Below are positions 45,215-55,238 of a DNA stretch of 64,000 bases, in pieces (within the stretch, counting starts at the first letter, position 1; each line of letters begins with the position of its first letter). The position numbers and the translations under genes are program-made. The stretch comes from Sphingomonas sp. BK235 (GTDB lineage: Bacteria > Pseudomonadota > Alphaproteobacteria > Sphingomonadales > Sphingomonadaceae): NCBI RefSeq assembly GCF_004345855.1, contig NZ_SLXN01000001.1, forward strand, positions 1,054,001 to 1,118,000, in the 5' to 3' direction. The notes under the pieces are model-generated. The model was not told the origin of the DNA and made no database searches. It saw only the letters and a list, made by a program, of their open reading frames with translations.

Positions 45215-46392
45215 TGTCGGGACTGCTGCCCGTCGCCGAGGCGCAGGCGCGCGTGCTCGCGCTGGGGACGCCGGTGCCATCGATCGAAGTACCGCTCGCC
45301 GAGGCGCTGGGACGCTGGGCCACTGCCCCCGTCATCGCGCGCCGGACCCAGCCCGCGCAGGCGGTGTCGGCGATGGACGGGTACGCGCTTCGCTTCGACG
45401 ATCTGTCGCGTCCGCTCCGCGTCGTCGGGGAGAGCGCGGCGGGCGCGCCCTTCGGCGGTGCGATCGGTCCAGGCGACGCGGTGCGGATCTTCACCGGGGC
45501 GGTGATGCCCGAGGGCAGCGACACGGTGCTGGTGCAGGAAGAAGCGCGGCGTTCGGGCGATCACGTCGCGCTCGACGGCGACGGTCCCTCCTACCGCGGG
45601 CGCAACGTGCGCGCGCGCGGGCTCGACTTCAGCGAGGGTGACATCTTGGTCGCGCGTGGCGAGCGCTTCACCGCGGCCCGGCTGGCGGTGTCGGCGACGG
45701 GCGGTGTGGCGCACGTCGCAATCGCGCGGCCGGTCCGCGTCGCCGTGGCGGCGACGGGTGACGAACTCGCCGAGCCCGGCACATCCGGCGAGGCGTTGCC
45801 CGAGTCCAACCGCTTGCTGCTGCGCGCGCTGCTCGCCGGCACGGGCGCGGAGATCGTCGATATGGGCATTCTGCCCGATCGGCTCGACGTTCTCACCGCG
45901 GCCTTCGCCGCAGTCGAGGCCGACCTGCTCGTGACCACCGGCGGCGCGTCGGTCGGCGATCATGACCTGGTGCGGCCCGCGCTGGCGGCCGCGGGGGTCG
46001 CGCTCGACTTCTGGCGGATCGCGCTGCGTCCCGGCAAGCCGATGCTCGCGGGGCGGCGCGAAGCGATGGCGGTAGTGGGACTGCCCGGCAATCCCGTCTC
46101 CGCTTTCGTCACCGCGCTGCTGTTCGTCCGACCGCTGGTCGCGCATCTCGCTGGGGCGGCGGCACCCTTCCCGGCGACCACCGCCGCGATCCTCGGCGAG
46201 GACCTGCCCGCCAATGGCGAGCGGACCGACTATCTCCGCGCCGAGCTGCGCGACGGCCGCGTGCGCGCCTCGACGATCCAGGACAGTTCGATGCTGCGGA
46301 CACTGGCGCGCTCCACCTGCCTGATCGTGCGGGCGCCGCACGCGCCCGCGGCGCGCGCGGGTGATGCGGCGGACATCCTCACCATCGCTTGA
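45214..46392 (+). CDS. moeA: Molybdopterin molybdenumtransferase
   Basis: Inserts molybdate into adenylated molybdopterin. The 392-residue product has the MoeA N-terminal AVSAMDGYALR and RIFTGAVMPEGSDTVLVQEE, the central MoCF domain with TGDEL and TTGGASVGDHD, and LRPGKPMLAG and GLPGNPVSAFV, then the C-terminal beta domain. Coupled to moaC by a TGATG overlap. Followed by the lexA operator. Confidence 0.96.
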   Translation: MSGLLPVAEAQARVLALGTPVPSIEVPLAEALGRWATAPVIARRTQPAQAVSAMDGYALRFDDLSRPLRVVGESAAGAPFGGAIGPGDAVRIFTGAVMPEGSDTVLVQEEARRSGDHVALDGDGPSYRGRNVRARGLDFSEGDILVARGERFTAARLAVSATGGVAHVAIARPVRVAVAATGDELAEPGTSGEALPESNRLLLRALLAGTGAEIVDMGILPDRLDVLTAAFAAVEADLLVTTGGASVGDHDLVRPALAAAGVALDFWRIALRPGKPMLAGRREAMAVVGLPGNPVSAFVTALLFVRPLVAHLAGAAAPFPATTAAILGEDLPANGERTDYLRAELRDGRVRASTIQDSSMLRTLARSTCLIVRAPHAPAARAGDAADILTIA

Positions 46393-46405
46393 CGCGCGCT
46401 CATGT

Positions 46406-46431
46406 GTTCCATAAAGGTTCCTAATCCGTTC
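46406..46431 (+). promoter_or_regulatory. LexA operator with three GTTC half-sites
   Basis: GTTC at 46406-46409, 46417-46420 and 46428-46431, each separated by exactly 7 nt. GTTC-N7-GTTC is the alphaproteobacterial SOS box, so this is two overlapping boxes sharing the middle half-site. It ends 19 nt before the lexA ATG, where it would block transcription; autoregulation is expected. The A/T content of the spacers is high for this DNA. Confidence 0.85.
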
Positions 46432-46450
46432 GCGATTGGGGAGTGTGGAC

Positions 46451-47119
46451 ATGCTGACGCGCAAACAGCACGAGCTGATCTGCTTCATCGAGGATCGGCT
46501 CGCCGAGAGCGGCGTGTCGCCCTCGTTCGAGGAGATGAAGGACGCGCTGGAGCTGAAGAGCAAGTCGGGCGTCCATCGGCTGATCAGCGCGCTGGAGGAG
46601 CGCGGCTATCTTCGCCGTCTCCCCAACCGCGCGCGCGCGCTGGAGGTGCTCAAGGCGCCCGAGCGCGGCGAACCCAAGCGCGCGGCGGCGAGCACGCCCC
46701 GCCGCGCCCCGGCCGAGCCCGTCGTTCCCGCCAATGACGTGGTGGAGATCCCGCTGCACGGCCGCATCGCCGCCGGCGTGCCGATCGAGGCGTTCGAGGG
46801 CGCGACCACCCTCCCCGTTCCCGCGGCGCTGCTCGGCAGTGGCGAGCATTTCGCGCTGGAGGTCGCCGGCGATTCGATGGTCGACGCCGCGATCCTCGAC
46901 GGCGATTATGCGCTGATCCGTCGACAGGATGTGGCGCGCGACGGCGAGATCGTGGTGGCGCTGATCGACGAGAGCGAGGCGACGCTCAAATATTTCCGCC
47001 GCGAGGGGGCGATGATCCGGCTCGATCCGGCCAACCGCTCGTACGATCCCCAGCGCTATGCGCCGACCCAGGTGCGCGTGCAGGGAAAACTGGCGGGGAT
47101 CCTGCGCCGTTACGATTGA
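46451..47119 (+). CDS. lexA: LexA SOS repressor
   Basis: 222-residue SOS repressor. The N-terminal winged helix (1-65; [34 protein letters not shown]) is followed by a linker. The S24 self-cleaving domain has cleavage site Ala108-Gly109 (GRIAAGVP), nucleophile Ser142 (AGDSM) and Lys180 (ATLKYF). RecA filaments trigger autocleavage after DNA damage. Start ATG at 46451; the open frame begins at an upstream TTG (46436) that overlaps the operator region. It has its own promoter/operator after moeA. Confidence 0.97.
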   Translation: MLTRKQHELICFIEDRLAESGVSPSFEEMKDALELKSKSGVHRLISALEERGYLRRLPNRARALEVLKAPERGEPKRAAASTPRRAPAEPVVPANDVVEIPLHGRIAAGVPIEAFEGATTLPVPAALLGSGEHFALEVAGDSMVDAAILDGDYALIRRQDVARDGEIVVALIDESEATLKYFRREGAMIRLDPANRSYDPQRYAPTQVRVQGKLAGILRRYD

Positions 47120-47156
47120 CAGGCGAGGCCCGGAACTGCGCTCCACCATCGCTGGG

Positions 47157-49406
47157 TCATGGCCGCCGCGGATCGCCCGTTGCTCCTTCCAGCGGCGCGC
47201 TGTCCATCTGCCGAGATCGTCGGTGCGGGAGGGCGTGGCCATGCGACACGCCGGAAGAGGCCGACGTCGCCTCGGCCACCCGCGCCGCCGCGACCCAGGG
47301 GTGTTCATCGCCGCGCGTTCGCACCGTGATGACCCGCGAGGGCGCGAAGCTGATCGCCACCCCGCCGCTTTGCGCCAGCGCGGCACGGTCGAGCGTCAGC
47401 CAGCGCGCACGACAGCGCCGCGGAAGCCGGCGTTCGCTCACCACCACGTCGGCGCGCGCGCATAGCGACGCGAGCCGCTCGACCGGCACCGGGTAAGCGC
47501 TGCGCGTCGCGAGCACGATCCGCCATCGTCCGTCGACCCGCTGCTGCCACCAGCACAGATCGCGGTTGCAGCGCGCCTCGCGCGACTGGCTGAGCAGCCC
47601 CGGCACCCCGTCCAAGCCGCCGTTTTGGGCCAAGACGTCGCGAACATAGCCCCCGCTGCGATCACGCAGCAGCGCCAGCCCGCCGTCCCGCTGCCGTACC
47701 GCGAGATGGCGCCCGTCCCCCGTGACGAGCAGGTCCGGCGCGGGCGTCAGCGCGGTCCAACCCGCGCCGAGCAGCAACGGCGCGACGCCGAGATAGCGCC
47801 AGCGCGTCCGCCACAGGGCGAGCCAGATCCCGCCCCCCACCATCGTCGCGAAGGCGCCCAACGGCATCGCGGGAATGGCGCGCACCGCACCGGGCAGAGC
47901 GGCGACCGTCTGCGCGATCCACAGCAGCAGCGCGATCGCTTCCCCCGCCACCCACCAGGCCGGGCCGCCCCATCCCGCGGGGTCCAGCATCAGCGCGAGC
48001 GCGACCGCTGGCATGATCGCGAAGGTGGTCAGCGGGATCGCCACGATATTGGCAATCGCACCGTACACGCCGGCCTGGTGGAAGTAGAAGACCGCGATCG
48101 GCATCAGCGCCAGTTCGACCACGGCCCCGGTCACCAGCAGCGACGCCGCCTCGCGCGTCCATTTGCGCGGCCAGGGCTCGTCGCGCGCCATCAGCAGCGC
48201 GCGCACGCGCGGATGTTCGTGCAGCGCGACGATCGAGGCCACCGCGGCGAAGGAGAGCTGGAAGCTCGGCCCCACCACCGCCTCGGGCCAGGCGACCAGC
48301 ACGACCAGCGCCCCCATGGCGACGAGGCGCAGCGTCAGCGCCTCGCGTCCCAGCGCCAGCGCGGCGATCACCATCAGCGCGGCGACGCAGCTGCGGATCG
48401 TCGGCACCTGCGAGCCGGTCAGCCAGGTATAGCCGATCGCCGCGGCGGCGCCCGCGGCCGCGGCGATCAGCGGCACCCGACCGCTCAGCGCGAGCCGTGG
48501 CCAGAGCGCGAGCAGCCGTCGCACCACGGCCATCACGATCCCGACCGTCGCGGTGATATGGAGGCCGCTCACCGACAGCAGATGCGCCAGCCCGGCCCGC
48601 CGCATCGCCAGCGAGTCGGCGTCGTCGATCGCGCCCATGTCACCGGTGACCAGCGCCGCCGCGATCCCGCCCGCGCTGCCGGCGAGTGCGGCGGTGACGT
48701 GCGCGGTCAATCGGTCGCGTACCCCGGCCTCGCCCGGACGCGCATCGTCGTGAACCGTGATCGGCTCGAACCCGCGACCGCTCGCCCCGACCTGCTCGAA
48801 CCAGGCGGCGCGCGCGGCATCATAGGCGCCGGGTACCGCCGGAGGCGCCGGGGGCATCAGCCGCGCGCGCAGCGTGATCGCGGTCCCCGGCGCCAGCGTC
48901 GCGGGGACCGCGCGCTGGACCAGGCTCACGCGCACCCGGCGCGGCGCGGGGCGCGGCGGTCGTTCCCACCGCAGGCGGCCGAGCGTCACCCGGACCAGTC
49001 CGCGCGCGGGAAGCGGCTCCAGCTTCTCGATCGTGCCCGCCATCCGGACGATCGCGGGTCGACCGAGCACCGGCGCGGCGACGCGGCGCGCGCGCCACCA
49101 CGCCAGCCCGGTTCCCGCCGCGACGGCGAGACCGAGCATCGCCGCGAACGCCGGGGCACGCCCGCCGCGTCCCACCGCCCCCGCTCCCGCGGCGACGCCG
49201 AGCGCGATCAATATCACCGCCAGCCACGCGCCCGGACCGGGCAGCGCGAACCACGCCGCCGCCCCTGCCCCAATCGCCACCGGCAGCCATAGAAATAATT
49301 GATCGCGCTCCGCTTCCAGCCAGCGTTCCAAAGCGTTGCCGGCCCGGCGTGGAATTTGATGCAGCGCGGAGGCTTTGCTAGGGGCGAACGCGGCCGATCG
49401 AGCCAT
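47157..49406 (-). CDS. comEC: ComEC/Rec2-family DNA uptake channel
   Basis: 749-residue polytopic inner-membrane protein, the candidate channel for single-stranded DNA uptake. The N-terminal part has TM segments and a DUF4131-like OB region ([21 protein letters not shown]). The competence domain carries [39 protein letters not shown] and further TM helices. The C-terminal 150 residues are short and lack a complete metallo-beta-lactamase HxHxDH motif, as in many alphaproteobacterial ComEC. Start ATG at 49406; a TTG at 49418 is in frame. Convergent with lexA, divergent from gltX. Confidence 0.9.
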   Translation of the reverse strand: MARSAAFAPSKASALHQIPRRAGNALERWLEAERDQLFLWLPVAIGAGAAAWFALPGPGAWLAVILIALGVAAGAGAVGRGGRAPAFAAMLGLAVAAGTGLAWWRARRVAAPVLGRPAIVRMAGTIEKLEPLPARGLVRVTLGRLRWERPPRPAPRRVRVSLVQRAVPATLAPGTAITLRARLMPPAPPAVPGAYDAARAAWFEQVGASGRGFEPITVHDDARPGEAGVRDRLTAHVTAALAGSAGGIAAALVTGDMGAIDDADSLAMRRAGLAHLLSVSGLHITATVGIVMAVVRRLLALWPRLALSGRVPLIAAAAGAAAAIGYTWLTGSQVPTIRSCVAALMVIAALALGREALTLRLVAMGALVVLVAWPEAVVGPSFQLSFAAVASIVALHEHPRVRALLMARDEPWPRKWTREAASLLVTGAVVELALMPIAVFYFHQAGVYGAIANIVAIPLTTFAIMPAVALALMLDPAGWGGPAWWVAGEAIALLLWIAQTVAALPGAVRAIPAMPLGAFATMVGGGIWLALWRTRWRYLGVAPLLLGAGWTALTPAPDLLVTGDGRHLAVRQRDGGLALLRDRSGGYVRDVLAQNGGLDGVPGLLSQSREARCNRDLCWWQQRVDGRWRIVLATRSAYPVPVERLASLCARADVVVSERRLPRRCRARWLTLDRAALAQSGGVAISFAPSRVITVRTRGDEHPWVAAARVAEATSASSGVSHGHALPHRRSRQMDSAPLEGATGDPRRP

Positions 49407-49435
49407 TCGACCATCCAACCTGGGAGCAAGCGCGC

Positions 49436-50860
49436 TTGAGCGCCAACGAGATCAACAAGGGCGCGGTCGTCACGCGGTTCGCCCCATCACCAACGGGGTT
49501 CCTCCACCTGGGCGGCGCGCGGACCGCGCTGTTCAATCTTCTCTATGCGCGCCACCACGGCGGCACGTTCCGGTTGCGGATCGAGGATACCGATCGCGCG
49601 CGCTCGACCCAGCCCGCGATCGACGCGATCCTCGACGGCATGCGCTGGCTCGGGCTCGATTGGGACGGCGACGAAGTCTATCAGTTCGCCCGCGCCGACC
49701 GTCACGCCGACGTGGCACACCGGATGATCGCGGCGGGGCACGCCTATCGCTGCTATCTCACCGGCGAGGAGCTCGACGCGATGCGCGCCGCGGCGCAGGC
49801 GGCGAAGCAGCCGCTGCGCATCCGCTCGCCGTGGCGCGACCGCAGCGACTGGCCCGCCGACCGATCCTATGTCGTCCGGCTGCGCGCGCCGACCGAGGGC
49901 GAGACGACGATCCACGACCGCGTCCAGGGCGAGGTGACCGTCCAGAACGCCGAACTCGACGATCTCGTCCTGCTCCGCTCCGACGGCACGCCGACCTATA
50001 TGCTGGCGGTGGTGGTCGACGACCATGACATGGGCGTCACGCACGTGATCCGCGGCGACGACCATCTCAACAACGCCTTCCGCCAGCTGCCGATCTATCG
50101 CGCGATGGACGCGATCGAGGGCGGCTGGCCGGACCCGGTCTATGCGCACATCCCGCTGATCCACGGCAGCGACGGCGCCAAGCTCTCCAAGCGCCACGGC
50201 GCCGTCGGCATCGAGGCCTATCGCGACGAGATGGGCATCCTGCCCGAGGCGCTCGACAATTACCTGCTGCGACTCGGTTGGGGGCACGGCGATGACGAGA
50301 TCATCGCGCGCGCCGATGCGATCCGCTGGTTCGACCTCGACGCGGTGGGCAAGTCGCCGAGCCGGTTCGATCTGAAGAAGCTCGAGCATCTCAATGGCCA
50401 TTATATCCGCGCCAGCGACGACTCGCGGCTCGCCGACCTGGTCGCCGCGAGGCTCGGCTTCGATCCCGACGATACGCGGCGTGCCACGCTCGCCGCCGCC
50501 ATGCCCGCGCTGAAGCCGCGTGCGGCCAATCTCAACGAGCTGGCCGAGGGTACCGCGTTTCTCTTCGCAACCCGTCCGCTCGCGATCGACCCCGACGCGG
50601 CGGCGCTGCTGGCAGGCGATGCGCCCGCGCTGCTGGCGCGGCTGCACGTCGCGCTTGACGCAGTGCACAACTGGGATACGGAGACCACCGAAGCCGCGGT
50701 GCGCCAGGTGGCCGAGGAAGCGGACGTCAAGCTCGGCCAGGTCGCCCAGCCGCTTCGCGCCGCGCTTACCGGACGCAGGACCTCGCCCGGGATCTTCGAC
50801 GTACTCGTCCTTCTAGGACGCGACGAGAGCCTCGCTCGGATCGCGGACCACAAAGCCTGA
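49436..50860 (+). CDS. gltX: Glutamyl-tRNA synthetase
   Basis: Charges tRNA-Glu, and often tRNA-Gln for amidation in alphaproteobacteria. The 474-residue class I enzyme has [24 protein letters not shown] (HIGH-like), [10 protein letters not shown] (KMSKS-like) and a C-terminal anticodon-binding helical domain. The start is TTG at 49436 with GGGAG upstream; no ATG or GTG lies between the upstream region and the conserved [11 protein letters not shown], so a TTG start is required. Followed 13 nt later by gltA. Confidence 0.96.
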   Translation: MSANEINKGAVVTRFAPSPTGFLHLGGARTALFNLLYARHHGGTFRLRIEDTDRARSTQPAIDAILDGMRWLGLDWDGDEVYQFARADRHADVAHRMIAAGHAYRCYLTGEELDAMRAAAQAAKQPLRIRSPWRDRSDWPADRSYVVRLRAPTEGETTIHDRVQGEVTVQNAELDDLVLLRSDGTPTYMLAVVVDDHDMGVTHVIRGDDHLNNAFRQLPIYRAMDAIEGGWPDPVYAHIPLIHGSDGAKLSKRHGAVGIEAYRDEMGILPEALDNYLLRLGWGHGDDEIIARADAIRWFDLDAVGKSPSRFDLKKLEHLNGHYIRASDDSRLADLVAARLGFDPDDTRRATLAAAMPALKPRAANLNELAEGTAFLFATRPLAIDPDAAALLAGDAPALLARLHVALDAVHNWDTETTEAAVRQVAEEADVKLGQVAQPLRAALTGRRTSPGIFDVLVLLGRDESLARIADHKA

Positions 50861-50873
50861 CAGGAGACAATCC

Positions 50874-52157
50874 ATGACCGAATCCGCCCAGTTCGCCTTG
50901 TCGGGCAAGGAACTCGAGTATCCGGTGTTGTCGGGATCGGTCGGCCCCGACGTGGTCGACATCCGCAAGCTCTACGCGCAGACCGGCGCCTTCACCTATG
51001 ACCCGGGCTTCACCTCGACCGCGTCGTGCCAGTCCAAGCTGACCTATATCGACGGCGACGAGGGCGTGCTGCTCCACCGCGGCTATCCGATCGGCGAGCT
51101 GGCGGAGCAGTCGAGCTTCATGGAGGTGTGCTACCTCCTGCTCAACGGCGAGCTGCCGAATGGCGACGAGCTGGGGAATTTCTCTCGCACGATCACGCGC
51201 CACACCATGGTCCACGAGCAGCTCGCGCAATTCTTCCGCGGCTTCCGTCGTGACGCGCATCCGATGGCGATCATGTGCGGCGTGGTCGGCGCGTTGAGCG
51301 CTTTCTACCACGACTCGACCGACATCCACGATCCGCAGCAGCGCATGATCGCGTCGCACCGGCTGATCGCCAAGATGCCGACGATCGCGGCGATGGCCTA
51401 TAAGTACAGCGTCGGCCAGCCCTTCCTCTACCCCGACAACTCGCTGAGCTACACGGGCAACTTCCTGCGCATGACGTTCGGCGTGCCGGCGGAGCCCTAT
51501 GAGGTGAACCCGGCGGTCGAGCGCGCGATGGATCGGATCTTCATCCTCCACGCCGATCACGAGCAGAATGCCTCGACCTCGACGGTGCGGCTCGCCGGCT
51601 CGTCGGGCGCCAACCCGTTCGCCTGCATCGCCGCGGGCATCGCCTGCCTGTGGGGCCCGGCGCACGGCGGCGCCAACGAGGCGGCGCTCAACATGCTGCA
51701 CGAGATCGGCACGCCCGAGCGCATCCCCGAGTTCATCGCGCGCGCCAAGGACAAGAACGATCCGTTCCGCCTGATGGGCTTCGGCCACCGCGTCTACAAG
51801 AACTACGACCCGCGCGCGACGGTGATGCAGAAGACGGTGCGCGAGGTGTTCGCGGCGCTCAACGTGCAGGACCCGCTGTTCGAGACCGCGCTGCGGCTCG
51901 AGGAGCTGGCGCTCAGCGACGATTATTTCGTCGAGAAGAAGCTGTTCCCCAACGTCGACTTCTACTCTGGCGTGATCCTCTCGGCGATCGGCTTCCCGAC
52001 CAGCATGTTCACCGTGCTGTTCGCGCTGGCCCGCACCGTCGGCTGGGTGGCGCAGTGGAACGAGATGATCACCGATCCCGATCAGAAGATCGGCCGCCCG
52101 CGTCAGCTCTACACCGGACCGACGCAGCGCAGCTACGTGCCCCTGGCGCAGCGCTGA
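50874..52157 (+). CDS. gltA: Citrate synthase
   Basis: Condenses oxaloacetate and acetyl-CoA at the entry of the TCA cycle. The 427-residue length is that of the Gram-negative hexameric type. Catalytic His residues are in [17 protein letters not shown] and [15 protein letters not shown], and Asp in [14 protein letters not shown]. The N-terminal small domain [31 protein letters not shown] is typical. SD AGGAG lies 7 nt before the ATG. Confidence 0.98.
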   Translation: MTESAQFALSGKELEYPVLSGSVGPDVVDIRKLYAQTGAFTYDPGFTSTASCQSKLTYIDGDEGVLLHRGYPIGELAEQSSFMEVCYLLLNGELPNGDELGNFSRTITRHTMVHEQLAQFFRGFRRDAHPMAIMCGVVGALSAFYHDSTDIHDPQQRMIASHRLIAKMPTIAAMAYKYSVGQPFLYPDNSLSYTGNFLRMTFGVPAEPYEVNPAVERAMDRIFILHADHEQNASTSTVRLAGSSGANPFACIAAGIACLWGPAHGGANEAALNMLHEIGTPERIPEFIARAKDKNDPFRLMGFGHRVYKNYDPRATVMQKTVREVFAALNVQDPLFETALRLEELALSDDYFVEKKLFPNVDFYSGVILSAIGFPTSMFTVLFALARTVGWVAQWNEMITDPDQKIGRPRQLYTGPTQRSYVPLAQR

Positions 52158-52161
52158 GCCG

Positions 52162-52359
52162 ATGCGCGTCCGACCGATCCTGATCGTGCTCGGCGCCGCG
52201 ATGGCGCTGATGGGCGTGCTCTGGATCGGTCAGGGGCTCGGCTATATCCACTGGCCGCGGTCGAGCTTCATGCTCGATCAGCGGGTTTGGGCCGATTATG
52301 GCAGCGCGCTCGCGATCGGCGGGCTGCTGCTGGTCCTGCTGGGCAGGCGGCTGCGTTAG
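52162..52359 (+). CDS. Small two-helix membrane protein
   Basis: 65 residues with two hydrophobic helices (LIVLGAAMALMGVLWIGQGLGYI, about 7-29, and SALAIGGLLLVLLG, about 48-61) joined by HWPRSSFMLDQRVWADYG. Proteins with GQGLGYIHWPxSSFM recur as short uncharacterised inner-membrane proteins in proteobacteria. It starts 4 nt after the gltA stop and is probably read from the same transcript. Function unknown. Confidence 0.7.
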   Translation: MRVRPILIVLGAAMALMGVLWIGQGLGYIHWPRSSFMLDQRVWADYGSALAIGGLLLVLLGRRLR

Positions 52360-52515
52360 CGGCTGATCCTTCTGAAGCCGCCCGTGCCCCCACGCACGCG
52401 GGAGCCAAGAGCGGCAGGCCAGCCACCGTGCCCGATATCGTCGCACAGCAACGCGCGCCCGCGCTGGCGGCGCTGTCGCTCCGCGCCGCCGCTTTGCCCG
52501 CCTTCCTCGCGCACC

Positions 52516-52552
52516 GGGGCTGAGCGACGCCCAAGTGAGGGGGCTCAGCCCC
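52516..52552. terminator. Convergent terminator-like inverted repeat
   Basis: GGGGCTGAGC (52516-52525) and GCTCAGCCCC (52543-52552) form a perfect 10-bp stem around a 17-nt loop. It lies downstream of the small membrane protein gene and includes the stop codon of the converging L,D-transpeptidase gene. The preceding 52360-52515 has no supported gene. Confidence 0.5.
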
Positions 52553-53894
52553 CGGCGGCGTCGCGGCCGTAGATGTCGTCGCGAAACGCCACGCGCGCCT
52601 TGCTCTCGGTCGCGGTGAGATAGGTGAGATAGACCGGCACCGGCACCTGAAGCGCCACCGCCTGCTCGGGCGTGCGTGTCGCGCTCGGCAGTGGCTTACC
52701 GGTCAGCCAGCGCGCCAGCGCCGGGGCATTTTCCAGCCGGATACAGCCGTTGCTGAGATGGCGATCTTCCTTGGCGAGGAGCGCGCGGTCGGGCGTGTCG
52801 TGGAGATAGATGCCCTCCTCGTTGGGGAACAGGAATTTGACCCGCCCCATCGAGTTGCCACGTCCCGGCAGTTCGCGCAGTCGGATCTCCTGCGCGCCCG
52901 ACGCCACCGCGTGCCAGTCAATCGACTTCGCGGGCAAGGGCCGGGCTTGCGCGCTCCAGTCGCTCAGCGCTTCCATGCGCAGCGAGGCGAGCGACCGGCC
53001 TGCCAGCACCTTGGGCGCCACGCTCTTGCGCGCCAGATAGGTCGGGACATTCCAATACGGGTTGACGATCGCCCATTGCACCACACCGGCGAGCAACGGG
53101 GTCTGCGTCTCGCGCGCGCCCACCACCACCTTCATCGTCCCGGCCTGCTCGCCCGCCTCATAATACCAGAGCCGGCCCGACGACGCGTCGACGACGATAT
53201 GCCGCGTCCACGGCCCCGGCAGCAGTCGCGCGCGCTCCAGGTTGCGCCGCAGGCGACGCTGCTGGTCGGGCGCGAGATCGCCGCGGCGCGCGCGCGCCAT
53301 CAGCGCGCGGAGGCGGACATAATGCGGGCTCATCCACTCCATGCCCGTGACGTAGCGCGCGAACGAGCGTGGAAAGGTCGCCGCGCGCAGCACCGCTTCC
53401 GGCTTGGGACGCTTCGGCTTCAGCGAACGATCGGCCCAGATCATCCCGACGTCGCGCGGCCGGCGCTGGTCGCGAACGTAGCGGGTGAAGGCCTTGGAAA
53501 GCGCGATCTCCGCCTTGGCGGTGATCGCCGGATCGCCGGCACGTCGCGCCGCGGCGACCTCGTCACGCAGCGCGTCCGCACCGTAATGCGAGCTCAATCC
53601 ATCGAGTGCCGAATCGTCGAGCGCCGCGATCAAGGCGTCGGCCGCGGGGCCGAGGCGACCATCCTCAGCCCAGAGCGGACGATAGCCGCGCGCCGCATAG
53701 ACGCGCCCCATCCACCCCCCGACACGGTCGCGCAGCGCCGCGGCGACCGCGCGCTCCGCGGTATCGCCCGAGGCCGCGCGCGTCGTGCCCTGGGCGTGTA
53801 CGGGCGCTGCCGGTACCGCGAGCAGCAGCGCGATGCACAACAGCCAGCGGCGGGCGGCGCGGCCCGGCCGCGCCCCCCGCGCGCCGGTGATCAG
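52545..53894 (-). CDS. YcbB-type L,D-transpeptidase
   Basis: 449-residue exported enzyme that makes 3-3 peptidoglycan cross-links or attaches proteins to peptidoglycan. A basic N-terminus is followed by a signal segment (RRWLLCIALLLAVPAAPVHAQ). A YcbB-like scaffold (GYRPLWAEDGRLGPAADALIAAL, about 65-90) leads to the catalytic YkuD domain, with His in YLHDTPDRALLAKEDRHLSNGCIRLENA and nucleophile Cys in SNGCIRL. There is no ATG/GTG/TTG before the signal peptide except far upstream. CTG at 53894 has GGAG 7 nt upstream and overlaps the stop of the preceding gene (C-TGA), so I infer a CTG start with coupling. Confidence 0.85.
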   Translation of the reverse strand: MITGARGARPGRAARRWLLCIALLLAVPAAPVHAQGTTRAASGDTAERAVAAALRDRVGGWMGRVYAARGYRPLWAEDGRLGPAADALIAALDDSALDGLSSHYGADALRDEVAAARRAGDPAITAKAEIALSKAFTRYVRDQRRPRDVGMIWADRSLKPKRPKPEAVLRAATFPRSFARYVTGMEWMSPHYVRLRALMARARRGDLAPDQQRRLRRNLERARLLPGPWTRHIVVDASSGRLWYYEAGEQAGTMKVVVGARETQTPLLAGVVQWAIVNPYWNVPTYLARKSVAPKVLAGRSLASLRMEALSDWSAQARPLPAKSIDWHAVASGAQEIRLRELPGRGNSMGRVKFLFPNEEGIYLHDTPDRALLAKEDRHLSNGCIRLENAPALARWLTGKPLPSATRTPEQAVALQVPVPVYLTYLTATESKARVAFRDDIYGRDAAGG

Positions 53895-54139
53895 CCGCGT
53901 TCTCCGCGACGGGTCGGCGCGGGCGGCGGCGGGGGCGGCGCCGGCGGTGCGTAAGGATGGTAGATGCCGTCGGACGTGTAATAGCCGTCGACGATGCCGT
54001 CGCCGTCGCGATCCGCCGCGCTGCTGCCCGCGACCGCTCCGGGCGGCGGGGGCGGCGGTAGCGGGGTCACGTCCTTCTTCGCGCAGGCGGTGAGCATCGC
54101 CATGCCGCACCCCGCGATCAAGACCGAACGAACACGCAT
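53891..54139 (-). CDS. EF-hand-like small lipoprotein
   Basis: 82 residues. Signal peptide with lipobox LTAC (MRVRSVLIAGCGMAMLTAC), a Pro-rich stretch, the calcium-loop-like DRDGDGIVDGYY, and a second Pro-rich C-terminus. The loop matches the D-x-D-x-D-G spacing of EF hands. Two tandem ATGs (54142, 54139) exist; the second has GGGAG at 6 nt. Its stop overlaps the CTG start proposed for the L,D-transpeptidase, suggesting both act in the cell envelope. Specific role unknown. Confidence 0.7.
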   Translation of the reverse strand: MRVRSVLIAGCGMAMLTACAKKDVTPLPPPPPPGAVAGSSAADRDGDGIVDGYYTSDGIYHPYAPPAPPPPPPAPTRRGERG

Positions 54140-54142
54140 CAT

Positions 54143-54455
54143 TTTCTCCCTTTACCCAGCCGGCACCGCCTGACGCGATGCTGGCATGCGCTTGTCATGC
54201 CAGCACGCCACGGCACCGTCACGCGGTCATTAACCAAGCGACGGGAGGAGCGACAGGCGGGTCGGAGCGGCGATCTGGGCATGTCCCGCCGTGGGACGGG
54301 CGCTGGTAGGGAGACGACGGCGGCCGTGTCGCGCCTCACGCGCGCGCGTTCATCCCCACCGCCGCGGGCTGGCCCGCAGCGGATCGGGATCGTTCAGGCC
54401 AAGGGGGGCTGGCCGACCGCGGCACCCCGTCGCCCGCCGACCCGCCGCGGAAGGA
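54143..54455. other. Non-coding 313-nt gap between envelope and flagellar genes
   Basis: TGCTGGCATG (54179-54188) and CATGCCAGCA (54196-54205) form a perfect 10-bp dyad with a 7-nt loop, 37 nt upstream of the lipoprotein start. It may be an operator or a hairpin in its 5' leader. A single TTAA half-site is at 54228-54231. Shorter stems (GTCCC/GGGAC and GCGGGC/GCCCGC) lie closer to the flgH end and could help terminate the flagellar transcript. No ORF with a credible start was found. Confidence 0.5.
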
Positions 54456-55223
54456 TCAGAACGGGAAGACCGCGTCGAACACTTGCTGTCCCCAGCGCGG
54501 CTGCTGGACGTCGGTGAGCTGCCCGCGGCCGCCATAGCTGATGCGCGCGTCGGCGATCTGGCTGCTGAGGATGCTGTTGTCGCGCGCGATATCCTGCGGC
54601 CGCACGATCCCGGTGACGAGCAGCTGGCGCAGCTCGAAATTGACGCGCACTTCCTGATGCCCGCGGATCATCAGATTGCCGTTGGGCAAGACCCCGACCA
54701 CCGTGGCCGCCACCACCGTGTTGATCTGCTCGCTGCGCGACGTATTGCCCGAACCCGTGCTGCCCGACGCATTCTTGGTGTTGACCAGCGTCGCCGGATC
54801 GGCCCCCGACGGCAGCACCTTCCTGATCGTATTCTCCAGCCCGAGCAGGTTCGGCAGGCCGACGCTCTCGCTGCCGCTGCGCGCGCGACTCGACTTGTTG
54901 TCGAGGGAGGCGCTGTCGGCGATGCTGATGCGCACGGTGAGGATGTCCCCCACCTGCGCGGCGCGCTGGCCGTGGAAGAAGGCGCCCGCGCCGGTGCGGA
55001 ACAGCGAGGCGCTCGCCCCCGGCTCGGCGATCGCGGCGGGGTCGCGCCCGGCGCGCGCCTGATCGCCGAGCGACGGGGTCACCGTCGGCGCCACCGGCGT
55101 CTCGGCGGGCTCGATCCGCGGCGGCTTGCCCACCGCCTTGAGCCGCCCGACCGCGCCGCAGCCAGCCAGCAGCGGCAGCGTCGTCGCGATCAGCAGCATG
55201 CTGCGACGGGGTAACAGTCTCAT
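54456..55223 (-). CDS. flgH: Flagellar L-ring lipoprotein FlgH
   Basis: 255-residue outer-membrane lipoprotein that forms the L-ring around the flagellar rod. Signal peptide with lipobox LAGC (Cys22); conserved GQRAAQVGDILTVRISIADSASLDN, VVAATVVGVLPNGNLMIRGHQEVRVNFELRQLLVTGIVRPQDI and the C-terminal SYGGRGQLTDVQQPRWGQQVFDAVFPF. ATG at 55223 has GAGGA 7 nt upstream. Last of the minus-strand flgF-flgG-flgA-flgH operon. Confidence 0.96.
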   Translation of the reverse strand: MRLLPRRSMLLIATTLPLLAGCGAVGRLKAVGKPPRIEPAETPVAPTVTPSLGDQARAGRDPAAIAEPGASASLFRTGAGAFFHGQRAAQVGDILTVRISIADSASLDNKSSRARSGSESVGLPNLLGLENTIRKVLPSGADPATLVNTKNASGSTGSGNTSRSEQINTVVAATVVGVLPNGNLMIRGHQEVRVNFELRQLLVTGIVRPQDIARDNSILSSQIADARISYGGRGQLTDVQQPRWGQQVFDAVFPF

Positions 55224-55238
55224 CAAACGTTCCTCATC

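Noticed and set aside
52428..52523. Possible 31-residue GTG ORF after the small membrane protein
   Set aside because: No SD, Ala-rich composition and overlap with a terminator-like stem.
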